NCBI GenBank assembly: GCA_020725025.1
Contig: DYFV01000043.1
Span: 1-44,336, forward strand
Length of the DNA: 44,336 nt
Source of the DNA: Azoarcus sp.
GTDB taxonomy: Bacteria; Pseudomonadota; Gammaproteobacteria; Burkholderiales; Rhodocyclaceae
Direction of reading: 5' to 3'
Part shown: one piece after another, positions 15,256-25,781 of the stretch
Layout: the number at the start of each line of letters is the position of its first letter
How positions within the stretch are numbered: position 1 is the stretch's first letter
Program-made: the position numbers and the translations under genes
The notes under the pieces: model-generated
Seen by the model: only the letters and a program-made list of their open reading frames with translations
Told to the model about the DNA's origin: nothing
The model's database searches: none

Positions 15256-16446
15256 CTAGCCGGCCGTCATGGCCGTCTCCTTCCGGATCGTGGCCGCCAC
15301 GTCGGCCGGGGCAGCGGCGGGGCGGATCACCTGGCACTTCGCGAGCACCTCGTCGTATTCCGCATCGGCGAGCGAATCCGCGGTGATGCCGCCGCCCGCG
15401 CCGTAGCAACCCTCGCCGGTGGCCGCGTCGAGCGCGAGCGTCCGGATCGCGACGTTGAAGACGGCATCGCCACCGGGCCGAAGGAGGCCGATCGCGCCGC
15501 AATAGATGCCGCGCGCCTCGCGCTCCAGGTTGGCGATGATTTCCATCGCCTTGATCTTCGGTGCCCCGGTGATCGAGCCGCAGGGAAACATGGCCGCGAA
15601 GATCTGCTCGAGATCCACGCCCGCGCGAAGCTCGGCCGTCACCGTGGAGGTCATCTGCCAGACCGTCGGATGCGCTTCCACCTCGAACAGCTCGGGCACC
15701 TTCACCGTGTGAGGCCGCGCGACGCGCGACAGGTCGTTGCGGATCAGGTCCACGATCATCAGGTTCTCGGCGCGGTTCTTCGCCGACGCGCCGAGGGCAT
15801 CCGCGAGCGCGCGGTCCGACGCGGGCGTGCTGCCGCGCCGTGCAGTGCCCTTCATCGGCTTCAGGGTGAGGCGGGCGCCTTCACGGCGGAAGAAGAGCTC
15901 GGGCGACAGGCTCAGGATGCGATGCCGCCCGAGCGCGATGTGGGCGCAATAGCCGTCCGGCTGGCGCCGGCGCAGGCGCTCGTACAGCGCGAGGCTGTCG
16001 CCCCGGTAGGGGCCGGCGAGCCGCAGGGTGTGATTGACCTGATACACGTCGCCGGCGCGGATGTGCGCGAGGATGGCCGCAATGTCCGCGTCGTAGCGGG
16101 CGCGGTGTGTGGTCGGCGCCCAGGCGAGCGCGGCCGGTGCGGCGCCTGGCTCCCCGTGTGCGACGTGTGCAGGCGCGTCGAACACGCCGAACCAGGCGAG
16201 CGGCAGCGCCGTACGGGCGCGGAAACGAAAGGCCGGATCGAAGGCGGCGCCCGCCTCGTAGCAGACGAAGCCCGCGACCCACCGGCCGTCGCGGGCACGC
16301 GCGTCGGCACGCGCCAGCGCCGCGCGCACCTCGCCCGGTTGCCGGGCTTCGATCGTCTCGCACGGGCGAGCGAAACGAAGCGGCCCCTGCAGCCCGTCGC
16401 GGGCGGGGAAATCGAAACGCAGGTGGGCGTGCTCGGTCGCTTCCAT
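15256..16446 (-). CDS. pabB: Aminodeoxychorismate synthase component I
   Basis: The 396-residue protein is chorismate-utilising enzyme PabB, which joins ammonia to chorismate on the way to p-aminobenzoate and folate. Diagnostic stretches are LSLSPELFFRR, LKPMKGTARRG, LMIVDLIRNDLSRVA and PCGSITGAPKIKAME. No PabC domain is fused at the C-terminus. I chose ATG 16446; the frame stays open to 16743, but the extra N-terminal part is low-complexity and unlike PabB. The gene is transcribed divergently from the HyuA-like gene, and it supplies folate for the C1 pathway encoded around it. Confidence 0.9.
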   Translation of the reverse strand: MEATEHAHLRFDFPARDGLQGPLRFARPCETIEARQPGEVRAALARADARARDGRWVAGFVCYEAGAAFDPAFRFRARTALPLAWFGVFDAPAHVAHGEPGAAPAALAWAPTTHRARYDADIAAILAHIRAGDVYQVNHTLRLAGPYRGDSLALYERLRRRQPDGYCAHIALGRHRILSLSPELFFRREGARLTLKPMKGTARRGSTPASDRALADALGASAKNRAENLMIVDLIRNDLSRVARPHTVKVPELFEVEAHPTVWQMTSTVTAELRAGVDLEQIFAAMFPCGSITGAPKIKAMEIIANLEREARGIYCGAIGLLRPGGDAVFNVAIRTLALDAATGEGCYGAGGGITADSLADAEYDEVLAKCQVIRPAAAPADVAATIRKETAMTAG

Positions 16447-16808
16447 GGTTCCGTTCAGCGGGGTTCCGTGAACCGTTTCCGCGCGTTCGCATTCATCTGC
16501 AGCTCCTCGGGCGACGGTATTGGTTCGCTGGAGCATAGCGTCGTGTTCCGAGGGTCTCTCGCGCGTATGCGACAGGGGCGGGCCTGATTGCGTCATCGAT
16601 ACGCAGCAGAGGCCTCCGGCCGGCAGCCGGGCTGTCGTGCGTCGGCCGGAGTCGGTCGCAATGAGGCACGCGCCGATCGCCCGGGCGATTAGATTCGGTG
16701 GCGGCGCAGGGGCGACGGCAGCGGCCCTGCCGCCATCGTGCATGACCGGGACGGGCGCGGGTCGCTTCCTGGCGCCGCGTTGCCGTCCAACATCCTGGGG
16801 AGCCGAAG
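16447..16808. promoter_or_regulatory. Divergent promoter region, pabB and HyuA-like gene
   Basis: The 362-bp gap separates two divergent genes and contains no convincing open frame. It holds a perfect 14-bp palindrome, ATCGCCCGGGCGAT at 16676-16689, which could be an operator. I cannot place -10 and -35 boxes with confidence. Confidence 0.45.
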
Positions 16809-18857
16809 ATGGGTTTGATGCTGGGCATCGACACGGGGGGAACCTTTACCGACGCGGTGCTCCTCGACGAGCGGCGGGAGATCGCTGCCAGCGCGAAGCA
16901 GCTGACGACCCATTACGACCTCACCGTCGGCATCGCGCGGGCGATCGACGGCCTGCCGCCGGAACGCCTGTCCGAGGTGTCGCTGGTTTCCCTGTCGACC
17001 ACGCTCACCACCAACTCGGTCGTCGAAGGCAAGGGCTCTCCGGTGTGCGCGTTGCTGATCGGTTACGACGAGCGCCAGGTGCGGGCGAGCGGGCTCGCGG
17101 AGCTGCTCGGCCCCGAGTCCATCGTGACCATCGCCGGCGGGCACGATGCCGGGGGTTTCGAGGCCGAACCGCTGGATGAAGAGGCCGTACGTGCGGCAAT
17201 TCTGAACTGGGGCGAAAAGGTGTCCGCCTTTGCCGTCTCCGCCACCTTCAGCGTGAGGAATCCGCGCCACGAGATACGCGCGCGGGAACTGGTGCGCGAG
17301 CTGTCGCGCAAGCCGGTGACCTGCGGGCACGAGCTCGCATCCTCCCTCGGCGCGCCCCGGCGCGCCGCGACGGTCGCCCTGAACGCGCGCATGATCGCCC
17401 ACGTGCAGCGGCTGATCGAGTCCGTCGAAGCCATCCTGGCCTCGCGCGGCATCCTCGCGCCGCTGATGATCGTCAAGGGGGACGGCTCGCTGGTCAATGC
17501 CGCCTCGGCCTTGCAGCGTCCGGTCGGCACCGTGCTGTCGGGGCCGGCCGCGAGCGTGCTCGGGGCCTGTGCGCTCAGTGGGCTGCGCGACGCGATCGTG
17601 GCCGACATGGGGGGCACGACGACCGACATCGCCGTGGTCCGCAACGGCCGCCCCGAGCTCAGCTTCGACGGCGCGCTGATCGGCGGATGGCAGCCGATGA
17701 TCGAGACGGTGCGCGTCTACTCGATCGGGCTCGGCGGCGACAGCGAGGTCCGCTTCAGTGGCGGCGAGGGCATCTCGATCGGGCCGCGCCGGGTCGTGCC
17801 CCTGAGCCTGCTCGCGGCAGAGCACCCCAGGGTGCTGCCGGCGCTGGAGCGGCAGGCCGGCTCGCCGGCCAACAGCAGCCAGCTGCGCTTTGCGCTGCGC
17901 TCGCAGCACGACGCGGCGCTGCTCGGGCGCTTGCCCGAGGATGAGCGGCAGGCATGGGAGCGGCTCGCCGACGGGCCGGTGGACATCGAGCAGGCCGCCG
18001 CGGACGATCGCCGCCTCGCACGCGCGCTGGCAAGGCTCGAGCGCAAGGGGCTCGTCATCTACAGCGGCTTCACGCCGACGGACGCGGCGCACGTGCTGGG
18101 CATCTCCAGCCACTGGAGCGCCGCCGCGGCGGTGCTGGGCGCGCGGATCTGGGCGCGGCAGATGCGACGCCTGTATGGCTTCGGCACCTGGCCGGAGGGC
18201 GACGCCGAGGGGCCGTCGCGACAGATCTTCGATCTCGTGATCGACGGCATCAGCCAGAAGCTGGTGGAGGCCGGTCTGCACGAGCAGAACCAGCTCGCGG
18301 CCGCCCAGGCCGACAAGCTCGCCCGGCTGCTGACGGCCATGGCCATGGAGAAACGCCGCGATCCGTCCAAGCCCACGGTGTTCTCCATCCAGTTCGCCGC
18401 CGAGACCCCCATCGTCGCGGTCGGCGGGCCGGCCGCGAGCTACTACCCGGAGGTGGCCCGCGGCTTGCGAGTCGGCCTCTACATGCCGCAGTTCGCCGAG
18501 GTCGCGAATGCGGTCGGCGCGGTCCTCGGGGAGGTGTCGCAACGGGTGCATCTCACGGTCACCCAGCCGACGCGCGGGACCTTCCGGGTCTTCACCGACG
18601 ACGGCCCCGCGGACTTCCCGCAACTCGAAACGGCCGTGGCGCATGCGCGGGACCTGGCGGCAGCGCAGGCGGAGGCGCTCGCGCGGCAGGCGGGAGCCGA
18701 CTCGGTCCGGATCGAGTTCGAGCACGATGAAAACCGGGTGAAGGACGAGATCGACGGCGACGTGTTCTTCGAAACGCGCATCACTGCGATCGCTTCGGGG
18801 CCGCCGCGCAAGCGCGCCGAAGAACGCGGGGCCTCGGGAGGGCGCTGTGGTCCGTAA
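16809..18857 (+). CDS. Hydantoinase/oxoprolinase family ATPase (HyuA-like)
   Basis: The 682-residue protein has the actin-like ASKHA fold of HyuA and 5-oxoprolinase subunit A. Phosphate loops are IDTGGTFTDAV (residues 7-17) and ADMGGTTTDIAVV (265-277), and the TTLTTNSVVEGKG motif is present. No HyuB-type partner gene is adjacent, although canonical ATP-dependent hydantoinases need one. It sits divergent from pabB and near DUF1638 and corrinoid genes. It may open a ring substrate, or act as a reactivating ATPase; both are inference. A GGGGAG ribosome site precedes ATG 16809. Confidence 0.85.
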   Translation: MGLMLGIDTGGTFTDAVLLDERREIAASAKQLTTHYDLTVGIARAIDGLPPERLSEVSLVSLSTTLTTNSVVEGKGSPVCALLIGYDERQVRASGLAELLGPESIVTIAGGHDAGGFEAEPLDEEAVRAAILNWGEKVSAFAVSATFSVRNPRHEIRARELVRELSRKPVTCGHELASSLGAPRRAATVALNARMIAHVQRLIESVEAILASRGILAPLMIVKGDGSLVNAASALQRPVGTVLSGPAASVLGACALSGLRDAIVADMGGTTTDIAVVRNGRPELSFDGALIGGWQPMIETVRVYSIGLGGDSEVRFSGGEGISIGPRRVVPLSLLAAEHPRVLPALERQAGSPANSSQLRFALRSQHDAALLGRLPEDERQAWERLADGPVDIEQAAADDRRLARALARLERKGLVIYSGFTPTDAAHVLGISSHWSAAAAVLGARIWARQMRRLYGFGTWPEGDAEGPSRQIFDLVIDGISQKLVEAGLHEQNQLAAAQADKLARLLTAMAMEKRRDPSKPTVFSIQFAAETPIVAVGGPAASYYPEVARGLRVGLYMPQFAEVANAVGAVLGEVSQRVHLTVTQPTRGTFRVFTDDGPADFPQLETAVAHARDLAAAQAEALARQAGADSVRIEFEHDENRVKDEIDGDVFFETRITAIASGPPRKRAEERGASGGRCGP

Positions 18858-19131
18858 AGCCGCCCAGCGCTTGAAGCGCTCCTTCGAGATGGCGCAGGAC
18901 GATGCGCAGATCCGCGAGGCAGCCGTGGCGCTGCTGCGCCACAGCCTTCGCCTCGGTCACCGTCGCCTGTCGCTGCAGCGCCTGGAGGCTGCGGTGAGCT
19001 GCGGTGCCGATCTGACCCCCGAGGATCTTCAACGGTGCGCCGAGCTCGTGCTTCGCCTCGACGATTCCCTTGCCCATGCCCGTCTGGCCTGCCTGAGCCG
19101 AAAGCTGGCCGCGTCGTCGGCCGAAGGCTGA
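18847..19131 (+). CDS. Hypothetical 94-residue helical protein
   Basis: The protein is small, basic at its N-terminus and almost wholly helical by composition, with Leu/Ala/Arg repeats and two Cys. It begins with GTG 18847 behind a GGGAGGG ribosome site and overlaps the end of the HyuA-like gene by 11 bases. That points to translation coupled to the ATPase and possibly to a partner protein. No family was recognised. Confidence 0.6.
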   Translation: MVRKAAQRLKRSFEMAQDDAQIREAAVALLRHSLRLGHRRLSLQRLEAAVSCGADLTPEDLQRCAELVLRLDDSLAHARLACLSRKLAASSAEG

Positions 19132-19353
19132 TCGACGCCCGCCTCGCGGCACGATCCGCGCCCTCGGGAGGCGTCCGTTGTTTGGGATTTCGTCGCCCGC
19201 GGCTAGAATCCGGGGCGCGTTGCGGGGCTCGGGGAACGGGTGTCGGACATGTCGGTCGACAGGTTCTCGCCGGCCGCCCCCTGGAGGAGCGGCTCGCCGT
19301 CCCGGCGCCGCTTGCGCGGTATCTTCGGATGACGCCCGCTTCACGGAGAGTCC

Positions 19354-19635
19354 ATGAGCCTTCACGACCTCGTCGGAATCATCGGCGTGATCTGCTATCT
19401 GGCCGCCTATGCAGGGCTGCAGCTCGGCCACCTTCGGCAGAACGACCTCCGATACACCGGACTCAACATCCTCGGCCCGGTGTGCCTGCTGTACTCGCTG
19501 GTGGTCGATTTCAACCTCGCGGCAGCCGTGACCCAGGTGCTGTGGCTCCTTCTCACACTGCTCGGCCTGGCGAAGGCGATCCGGGCACGGAGCAAGCCTA
19601 TGCCGCAGGCTGCCCGGGGCTGCGTGAAGAACTAG
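19354..19635 (+). CDS. Small membrane protein, CBU_0592-like
   Basis: The 93-residue protein has about three membrane segments (LVGIIGVICYLAAYAG, TGLNILGPVCLLYSL, VTQVLWLLLTLLGLAKA) and a short basic tail. It resembles the small CBU_0592-type family, whose function is unknown. ATG 19354 follows a GGAGAG ribosome site. It stands 222 bp after the previous gene and converges with the 5-FCL gene. Confidence 0.75.
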   Translation: MSLHDLVGIIGVICYLAAYAGLQLGHLRQNDLRYTGLNILGPVCLLYSLVVDFNLAAAVTQVLWLLLTLLGLAKAIRARSKPMPQAARGCVKN

Positions 19636-19707
19636 GACCGGAGGCCGTGGAGGCCGCCCGGACCGAGCCCTTGCGGGCTTTCCGGCGGGCTCGCCACGAT
19701 TCGCGCC

Positions 19708-20301
19708 TCACCCGCCCGGCGTCGGGAAACAGTCGGATTCGGTGACCACGTGATCCACGAGGACATCGTGGGGTTCGATCGGGACCGCGTCGACGATCTG
19801 GCAACCGAAGGTCGGGGCCACCGTGCGGGGACGCCCGCCGAGGGCGAGGCAGGACACCAGGAGCTTGTCGTAATAGCCGGCCCCGTAGCCGATGCGGGCG
19901 CCACTGCGGTCGAATGCCACCCCCGGCACGAGGACCATGTCCACCAGGGCAGGGCTGACCGGTGGACAAACATGGGGATCCGGTTCAGCGATTCCCCAAG
20001 TGCCGGGGACGAGTTCCCGCTTCGGGTTGGAAACCCGATAGAGGTCGAGCTGTCGGGTGCCACGATTGACACGCGGCAGCACGAGCGTGCTGCCGGATTC
20101 GAGCACGGCGTCGATGAAGGCCCCGGTGGAGAATTCGCTGCCGAAGCTCGAGTAGGCCAGGACCGTCTGTGCTCTGCCGCAGGCCGGCAGGGACAGGATG
20201 CGCGCGGTGATGTCCGCGCTGAGCCGCCGCCGCTCGGCCGGGGCGAGGGCGTCCCTGCGGTCGAGCACGCGGGCGCGAATATCCGACTTGCGCTGATTCA
20301 T
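19708..20301 (-). CDS. 5-formyltetrahydrofolate cyclo-ligase
   Basis: The 197-residue protein turns 5-formyl-THF back to 5,10-methenyl-THF with ATP. Family marks are the basic N-terminus (KSDIRARVLDRRDAL), FDRSGARIGYGAGYYDKLL with the GYYDK signature, and IVDAVPIEPHDVLVD. It repairs a dead-end folate that forms when formyl-THF and glycine cleavage or SHMT are active, which suits a folate-based oxidation route. ATG 20301 has a GGAG ribosome site; an upstream GTG is less likely. It is the last gene of the purU-folD-folC-regulator run. Confidence 0.92.
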   Translation of the reverse strand: MNQRKSDIRARVLDRRDALAPAERRRLSADITARILSLPACGRAQTVLAYSSFGSEFSTGAFIDAVLESGSTLVLPRVNRGTRQLDLYRVSNPKRELVPGTWGIAEPDPHVCPPVSPALVDMVLVPGVAFDRSGARIGYGAGYYDKLLVSCLALGGRPRTVAPTFGCQIVDAVPIEPHDVLVDHVVTESDCFPTPGG

Positions 20302-20381
20302 TGGGGGCTCCACGTCCTGAGTCTGTCCCCGATTGCACCACCGCGATCACGCGAGCGCGAGCCTGTGTGCGGCATTCGCCG

Positions 20382-21452
20382 TCATATTTGCGACCCGCCG
20401 CGGCGGCGGGCGCCGGCCTGGGACGGCGACATGCCGAAGAACTCGCGATAGCACCGGCTGAAATGCGGGGCGCTGGTGAAGCCGCAGGCGATGGCGATGC
20501 TGGTGACCGGCTCGTTGGTCTGCTGGAGCAGGCGTCGAGCGCGGGTGAGGCGGGTCTCCAGGTAGTAGCGCGAGGGGGTCGTGTTCAGGTAGCGCTGGAA
20601 CAGGCGATCGATCCGGCGCCGGGAGATCTGTGCGTGGAGCGCCAGATCATCGACGCTCAAGGGTTCCTCGATGTTGTTCTTCATCAGTTGCAGCACGGTC
20701 TGGAGCGCCTCCGGGAAGGTGGGGTCGCCCACCAGGGTCGGCATCGGACTGTCGGGGAGATCGTCCAGGGTCCGGTCGCAGGCGAGGATCTCCTCGATGC
20801 CCTGCACCATCTCGTCGCCGTGGTGATGCCGGATCACGGCGAGCATCATGCCCAGCGCGCTGTTGGCGCCGGCCGACGAGATGCGGTCCCGGTCGATGAC
20901 GAAAGGGTTGGGCAGGAGCCTGACCCGGGGGCAGAGCTCTTCGAGGCCGTCGCGGCTGTCCGGATGCACGGTGCAGGTGTAGCCGTCCAGCAGGCCCGCG
21001 TGGGCGAGCAGGTAGCTGCCGTTCCACAGGCTGCCCAGGATCACCCGCTGCCGCGCCACCTCGCGCAGCTTCTCGAGCACGGGACGCCGTGGCTCGAGCT
21101 TCGAGCGGAAGCCGCCGCAGACGATCAGGATGTCCAGCTCCCTGGCGTCCAGCGCGGGCAGCTCCCCGTCGACCGAGATGTTGATGCCCAGGTCGCTGCG
21201 CACCGTCGCCCCCTCCAGGCTCCAGGTGTCGAAGCGGTAGAGCGGCTCGCGGCCGATCAGGTTGGCGGTGACGATCGCGTCGACGGCGCCGGTGAAGGCC
21301 ATCATCGAGAAGTGTTCGAGCAACACGAAGCCGATGCGGCGGCAGATGGGCGGATGCGGGGCGTCGGCCGTTCGGCCCTGCAGATGGGCCCGATTGCTGT
21401 GTCGAAGGCGGCTGTCGAAGCTGCGCGGAGCCTGAGGCAGTTTGTCACCCAT
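20382..21452 (-). CDS. GlxA/GbdR-type AraC-family regulator
   Basis: The 356-residue protein has a DJ-1/glutamine-amidotransferase-like domain (about residues 38-215) joined to a C-terminal AraC DNA-binding domain with two helix-turn-helices (about 255-350, with SVDDLALHAQISRRRIDRLF and VTSIAIACGFTSAPHFSRCY). The nucleophile elbow reads SLWNGSYLLA, with no catalytic Cys, so the domain senses rather than catalyses. This is the layout of GbdR, the glycine betaine and dimethylglycine sensor of Pseudomonas, and of CdhR. Its place inside the folate operon makes betaine-linked control of the C1 genes likely, by inference. Confidence 0.85.
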   Translation of the reverse strand: MGDKLPQAPRSFDSRLRHSNRAHLQGRTADAPHPPICRRIGFVLLEHFSMMAFTGAVDAIVTANLIGREPLYRFDTWSLEGATVRSDLGINISVDGELPALDARELDILIVCGGFRSKLEPRRPVLEKLREVARQRVILGSLWNGSYLLAHAGLLDGYTCTVHPDSRDGLEELCPRVRLLPNPFVIDRDRISSAGANSALGMMLAVIRHHHGDEMVQGIEEILACDRTLDDLPDSPMPTLVGDPTFPEALQTVLQLMKNNIEEPLSVDDLALHAQISRRRIDRLFQRYLNTTPSRYYLETRLTRARRLLQQTNEPVTSIAIACGFTSAPHFSRCYREFFGMSPSQAGARRRGGSQI

Positions 21453-21485
21453 GGCGCTCGTCCAAGCCTGAATGCCGCTGCGCGT

Positions 21486-22835
21486 TCATCTCAGCAGCGC
21501 GGATCGCGCGATGCCGGCGGCGTATACGGAACCGGTGATGCACAGGAGGGAATCGGGCGCGAGGCCTTCGAGGGTCTCCTGAACGGCCCTCAACGGGTCC
21601 TCGACGGCGCGCACAGGCAGTCCGGGAAGGTGCCCGACGATCCAGTCCGCGATCGCGGCCGGGTCGAGCGAGCGCCGACGGTCGGCGCGGGTCGCGACGA
21701 GGGAGGTCGCCCGCGACGACAGGATGGGCAGGAGCGCGGACAAGTCCTTCCCGGCTGAAATCGATACCACCATGTGGCGCTCTCGGCAGGCCAGCCCGTC
21801 GAGCGAGCGCATCAAGGCCTGGGCCGACGATTCGGTGTGGGCGCCATCGGCGATCACCCAGGGGCGACGCGTGAGTATTTCGGTGCGGCCGGGGAGCTTC
21901 GCTTCGGCCAGGCCGCGACGGGCGGCATCGGCGAGTTGCGGTGCGCTCAGGAGCCCGGACTGCTGGACGCAGGCGAAGGCCATGGCGGCATTGCCGGCCA
22001 GATGGGGGCCCAGCACGGGCAGTGCGACGTCTACCGCGAGCGCGCCGCTGCCGATACGGGTCTCGAGGCCGTTCTCGGAAGCGCGTGCCACGTGCGCCAT
22101 GAAGTCGTGGCCGAGGCGCTGCAGAGGCGCGGCGCAGGCGGCGGCGCGGGCGGCTACCGCGCCCAGCGCGTCGGCGGACAGGTCGCCGATCACCACCGGG
22201 ACGCCCGGCTTGATGATCCCGGCCTTCTCGCCGGCGATCGCCGCGTGGGTCGTTCCGAGGCGGTCGGTGTGCTCCAGCTCGATGCTGGTGATGCAGCTCA
22301 CGAGCGGGTGCACGACGTTGGTGGCGTCCAGCCGGCCGCCCAGTCCCACCTCGATCACGGCCACCTCGACGCCGGTGTGCTCGAACAGCGCGAAGGCGGT
22401 CGCCGTGGCGAAGTCGAAGAAGCCCGGCGGATGCTCGTCGTCGAGCAAGTGCGCGAGATGGGGCCGCACCCGCTCGGCCGCGCTAACGAACTCCGCTTCG
22501 GCGACCTCCTGTCCACCGACGCGGTAGCGTTCGGTCCAGCGCTGCAGGTGCGGCGAGGTGTAGGTGCCGACATGCAGGCCCGCCGCGCCGAGGATCGCCT
22601 CGCAGAGCAGGGCGGTGCTGCCCTTGCCCTTCGATCCGGCCACGTGAATGATTCGCAGCGCCCGGTGGGGATCGCCGGTGCGCGCGAGCAACTCGGTCAC
22701 CGGCTGCAGGGCCTGGGCATCCGGGGGCCGGCGGCGCGACGGCTCGGCCGCTGCGAGCGCTTCGAGCAGCCGAACCACGTCGGCCGCGCAGCGCAGCGGC
22801 TCTGCGGCCAGCGCCGCCAGCGGCGTAGCGCTCAT
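21486..22835 (-). CDS. folC: Folylpolyglutamate/dihydrofolate synthase
   Basis: The 449-residue protein is a Mur-ligase-fold FolC, which adds glutamate to dihydropteroate or to THF. The ATP loop is [12 protein letters not shown], followed by [10 protein letters not shown], a central [13 protein letters not shown] and the [10 protein letters not shown] motif. Polyglutamate folate is the preferred form for C1 enzymes. Its ATG at 22835 overlaps the folD stop (ATGA), so folD and folC are coupled. A GTG two codons earlier is the only alternative start. Confidence 0.92.
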   Translation of the reverse strand: MSATPLAALAAEPLRCAADVVRLLEALAAAEPSRRRPPDAQALQPVTELLARTGDPHRALRIIHVAGSKGKGSTALLCEAILGAAGLHVGTYTSPHLQRWTERYRVGGQEVAEAEFVSAAERVRPHLAHLLDDEHPPGFFDFATATAFALFEHTGVEVAVIEVGLGGRLDATNVVHPLVSCITSIELEHTDRLGTTHAAIAGEKAGIIKPGVPVVIGDLSADALGAVAARAAACAAPLQRLGHDFMAHVARASENGLETRIGSGALAVDVALPVLGPHLAGNAAMAFACVQQSGLLSAPQLADAARRGLAEAKLPGRTEILTRRPWVIADGAHTESSAQALMRSLDGLACRERHMVVSISAGKDLSALLPILSSRATSLVATRADRRRSLDPAAIADWIVGHLPGLPVRAVEDPLRAVQETLEGLAPDSLLCITGSVYAAGIARSALLR

Positions 22836-23734
22836 CCCCACGCGGCCTCCATGAGGCCGGCCGGGACGGGCAGGCCATGCTGCCGGCAGGCGGCTTCGAG
22901 CGTGTTGAGCAGCAGGCAGGCGATTGTCATCGGGCCGACGCCGCCCGGCACCGGCGTGATCGCGCCGGCCGCCTCGACGGCGCTGTCGAAGTCCACGTCG
23001 CCTACCAGGCGACCCTTGCCGTCCGGGGTGTCGATCCGGTTGATGCCCACGTCGATCACCGTCGCGCCCGGCTTGATCCAGTCACCGGGAATCATGCGTG
23101 GCCGCCCCACCGCGGCGACCAGGATGTCCGCCCGGCGGCATTCGTCGGCCAGGTCGCGTGTCTTCGAGTGGGCGAGGGTGACCGTGCAGTTCTCGCGCAG
23201 CAGCAGTGCCGCCATGGGCTTGCCGACGATGTTCGAGCGCCCGAGCACGACTGCCTTCAGCCCGGAGAGGTCGCCCAGTCGGTGCTTGAGCAGCATCAGG
23301 CAGCCGAGGGGCGTGCACGGCACCGTGCCATCCCCCCCGGTGGTCAGGCTGCCCACATTGACCGGGTGGAAGCCGTCGATGTCCTTGTCCGGGCGGATCG
23401 CGTTGATGACCTGGCCGGCGTCGACCTGGGGCGGCAAGGGCAGCTGCACGAGGATGCCATGCACCGCCGGATCGCCGTTCAGCCGCTCGATCAGCTCCAG
23501 CAGCGTCTCCTGCGGTACGCCATAGGGCAGGCGGTACTCGAAGGAAGCCATCGTGGCCTCGCGCGCCTGACGCGCCTTGTTGCGCACATAGACCTGGCTG
23601 GCGGGATCCTCGCCCACGAGGATGACAGCGAGGCCGGGGGTGACGAGGTGCTCCTCGCGCAGCCGCACGACCTGGCGGCCGATCTCGGCCCGCAAGCGCT
23701 CGGCGAACTGCTTTCCGTCGATGATCTCGCCCAT
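22832..23734 (-). CDS. folD: Methylene-THF dehydrogenase/methenyl-THF cyclohydrolase
   Basis: The 300-residue bifunctional FolD oxidises 5,10-methylene-THF to methenyl-THF and hydrolyses it to 10-formyl-THF. Visible signatures are [14 protein letters not shown] with the active-site Lys, [34 protein letters not shown] for NADP binding, and the C-terminal [10 protein letters not shown]. It begins two bases after the purU stop and overlaps folC at its end, so purU-folD-folC is one tightly packed unit. It is the middle oxidation step of the predicted route from methyl-THF to formate. Confidence 0.95.
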   Translation of the reverse strand: MGEIIDGKQFAERLRAEIGRQVVRLREEHLVTPGLAVILVGEDPASQVYVRNKARQAREATMASFEYRLPYGVPQETLLELIERLNGDPAVHGILVQLPLPPQVDAGQVINAIRPDKDIDGFHPVNVGSLTTGGDGTVPCTPLGCLMLLKHRLGDLSGLKAVVLGRSNIVGKPMAALLLRENCTVTLAHSKTRDLADECRRADILVAAVGRPRMIPGDWIKPGATVIDVGINRIDTPDGKGRLVGDVDFDSAVEAAGAITPVPGGVGPMTIACLLLNTLEAACRQHGLPVPAGLMEAAWG

Positions 23735-23736
23735 GG

Positions 23737-24618
23737 TCAGCGGAACACCACGGTCTTGTTGCCGGTGAGGAAGACGCGGTGCTCGATGTGGTAACGCACC
23801 GCGCGCGCAAGGGCGAGGCATTCGGTATCGCGCCCCACTGCGACGAGGTGCTCGGGGCGATAGGTGTGGTCGACCCGCTCGACGGCCTGTTCGATGATCG
23901 GCCCCTCGTCGAGATCGGACGTCACGTAGTGGGCGGTCGCGCCGATGAGTTTCACCCCGCGGTCGTGGGCCTGGTGATAGGGCTTGGCGCCCTTGAAGCC
24001 CGGCAGGAAGGAGTGGTGGATGTTGATCGCCCGGCCGGCCAGCTTGCGGCACAGATCCTCCGACAGCACCTGCATGTAGCGCGCGAGCACGACGAGGTCC
24101 GTGCCGGTCTCGGCGACGATCTCCATCAGGCGGGCTTCCTGGGCGGCCTTCGTCTCGGGCGTGACCGGCAGGTGGACGAACGGGATGCCGTGCCAGTCGG
24201 CCAGGCGCTTCAGATCGGGGTGGTTCGACACGATCGCGGGCACTTCCATCTTCAGCTCGCCGGTGCGCACACGGTAGAGCAGGTCGTCCAGGCAATGGTC
24301 GAACTTCGACACCATCAACAGCACCTTCGGCCGCGCCAGGGTGTCGTGGATTTCCCACTCGAAGTCTTCCTCGGCGCGCGGCAGCTCCTCGCCGAAGGCA
24401 CGCTTGAGCTCCTCGAGCGAGGGGGTGCGGTCGGGCGTCGTCGAGAACACGGTGCGCACGAAGAAGCGCCCGGTGAGGATCTCGTCGAACTGCTGCATCT
24501 CCATGATGTAACAGCGGCGCTCGGCAAGAAACGTCGAGATGCGTGCGACGGTGCCGATCACGCCCTTGCAGCTCGCCTTGAGTACGTAGATGTTCTTCCC
24601 TTCCGTCATTACCGACAT
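23737..24618 (-). CDS. purU: Formyltetrahydrofolate deformylase
   Basis: The 293-residue protein has an N-terminal ACT-like domain (about residues 10-90) and a C-terminal formyltransferase-fold hydrolase. The catalytic Asn-His-Asp set is visible in [11 protein letters not shown] and [17 protein letters not shown]. It hydrolyses 10-formyl-THF to formate and free THF. In this cluster that is the step releasing formate for the two formate dehydrogenases, rather than a purine-balance role. ATG 24618 has an AGGAGA ribosome site six bases upstream. It is the first gene of the minus-strand folate block. Confidence 0.94.
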   Translation of the reverse strand: MSVMTEGKNIYVLKASCKGVIGTVARISTFLAERRCYIMEMQQFDEILTGRFFVRTVFSTTPDRTPSLEELKRAFGEELPRAEEDFEWEIHDTLARPKVLLMVSKFDHCLDDLLYRVRTGELKMEVPAIVSNHPDLKRLADWHGIPFVHLPVTPETKAAQEARLMEIVAETGTDLVVLARYMQVLSEDLCRKLAGRAINIHHSFLPGFKGAKPYHQAHDRGVKLIGATAHYVTSDLDEGPIIEQAVERVDHTYRPEHLVAVGRDTECLALARAVRYHIEHRVFLTGNKTVVFR

Positions 24619-24971
24619 TGCGCGTCTCCTGAATCCACCGTTGTATGTGCCCAGCCCGTAGCCGGCATGGCGGGGCCGAGTCTGGGTGACGTGCCCGTCG
24701 CGGGTTTCCCTGCTGCGGCACCTTCGGCCATCCGCAGGGAAATCTAATCTCGTGGTCGATCCTCGCATGTCTGGTTGCGACGACCTCAAGTCGGCCCACG
24801 ACACCCCCGCCGGCGCTGGCAATCGCGGCCACGGCGGGCGATTCGACATGTCGCGATTGGACATGGGGGGGTCGTTGAGACGCCTGCTACGTCCGGGGGG
24901 CACGCCTAACCTTCGCGTCATCGGGTCCGCTGTGCGGCACCCGCAACGCACACCTCAAGGAGAAGACGACC
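24619..24971. promoter_or_regulatory. Divergent control region between purU and the corrinoid operon
   Basis: The 353-bp gap separates the two main C1 operons, which run in opposite directions. It holds no convincing gene. Notable sites are an inverted repeat CTGCGG (24713-24718) with CCGCAG (24732-24737) and a 10-bp palindrome CGACATGTCG (24844-24853). The nearby GbdR-like regulator is a plausible ligand for this region, but no known consensus was matched. Confidence 0.5.
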
Positions 24972-25673
<702 letters not shown>

Positions 25674-25781
25674 TCGGGCGCGAACGCGGGAAAGCCGGGC
25701 GATGGTGCCTGCACGGTCCATCGCCTGCGGAAGTGTTCATCGGTCGCGCGCGCCGGCCCTGGCGGTTGAAGGAGGCATTCC

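Noticed and set aside
20302..20381. 6S RNA beside the 5-formyl-THF cyclo-ligase gene
   Set aside because: The gap is only 80 bp, too short for 6S RNA, and no matching hairpin is seen.
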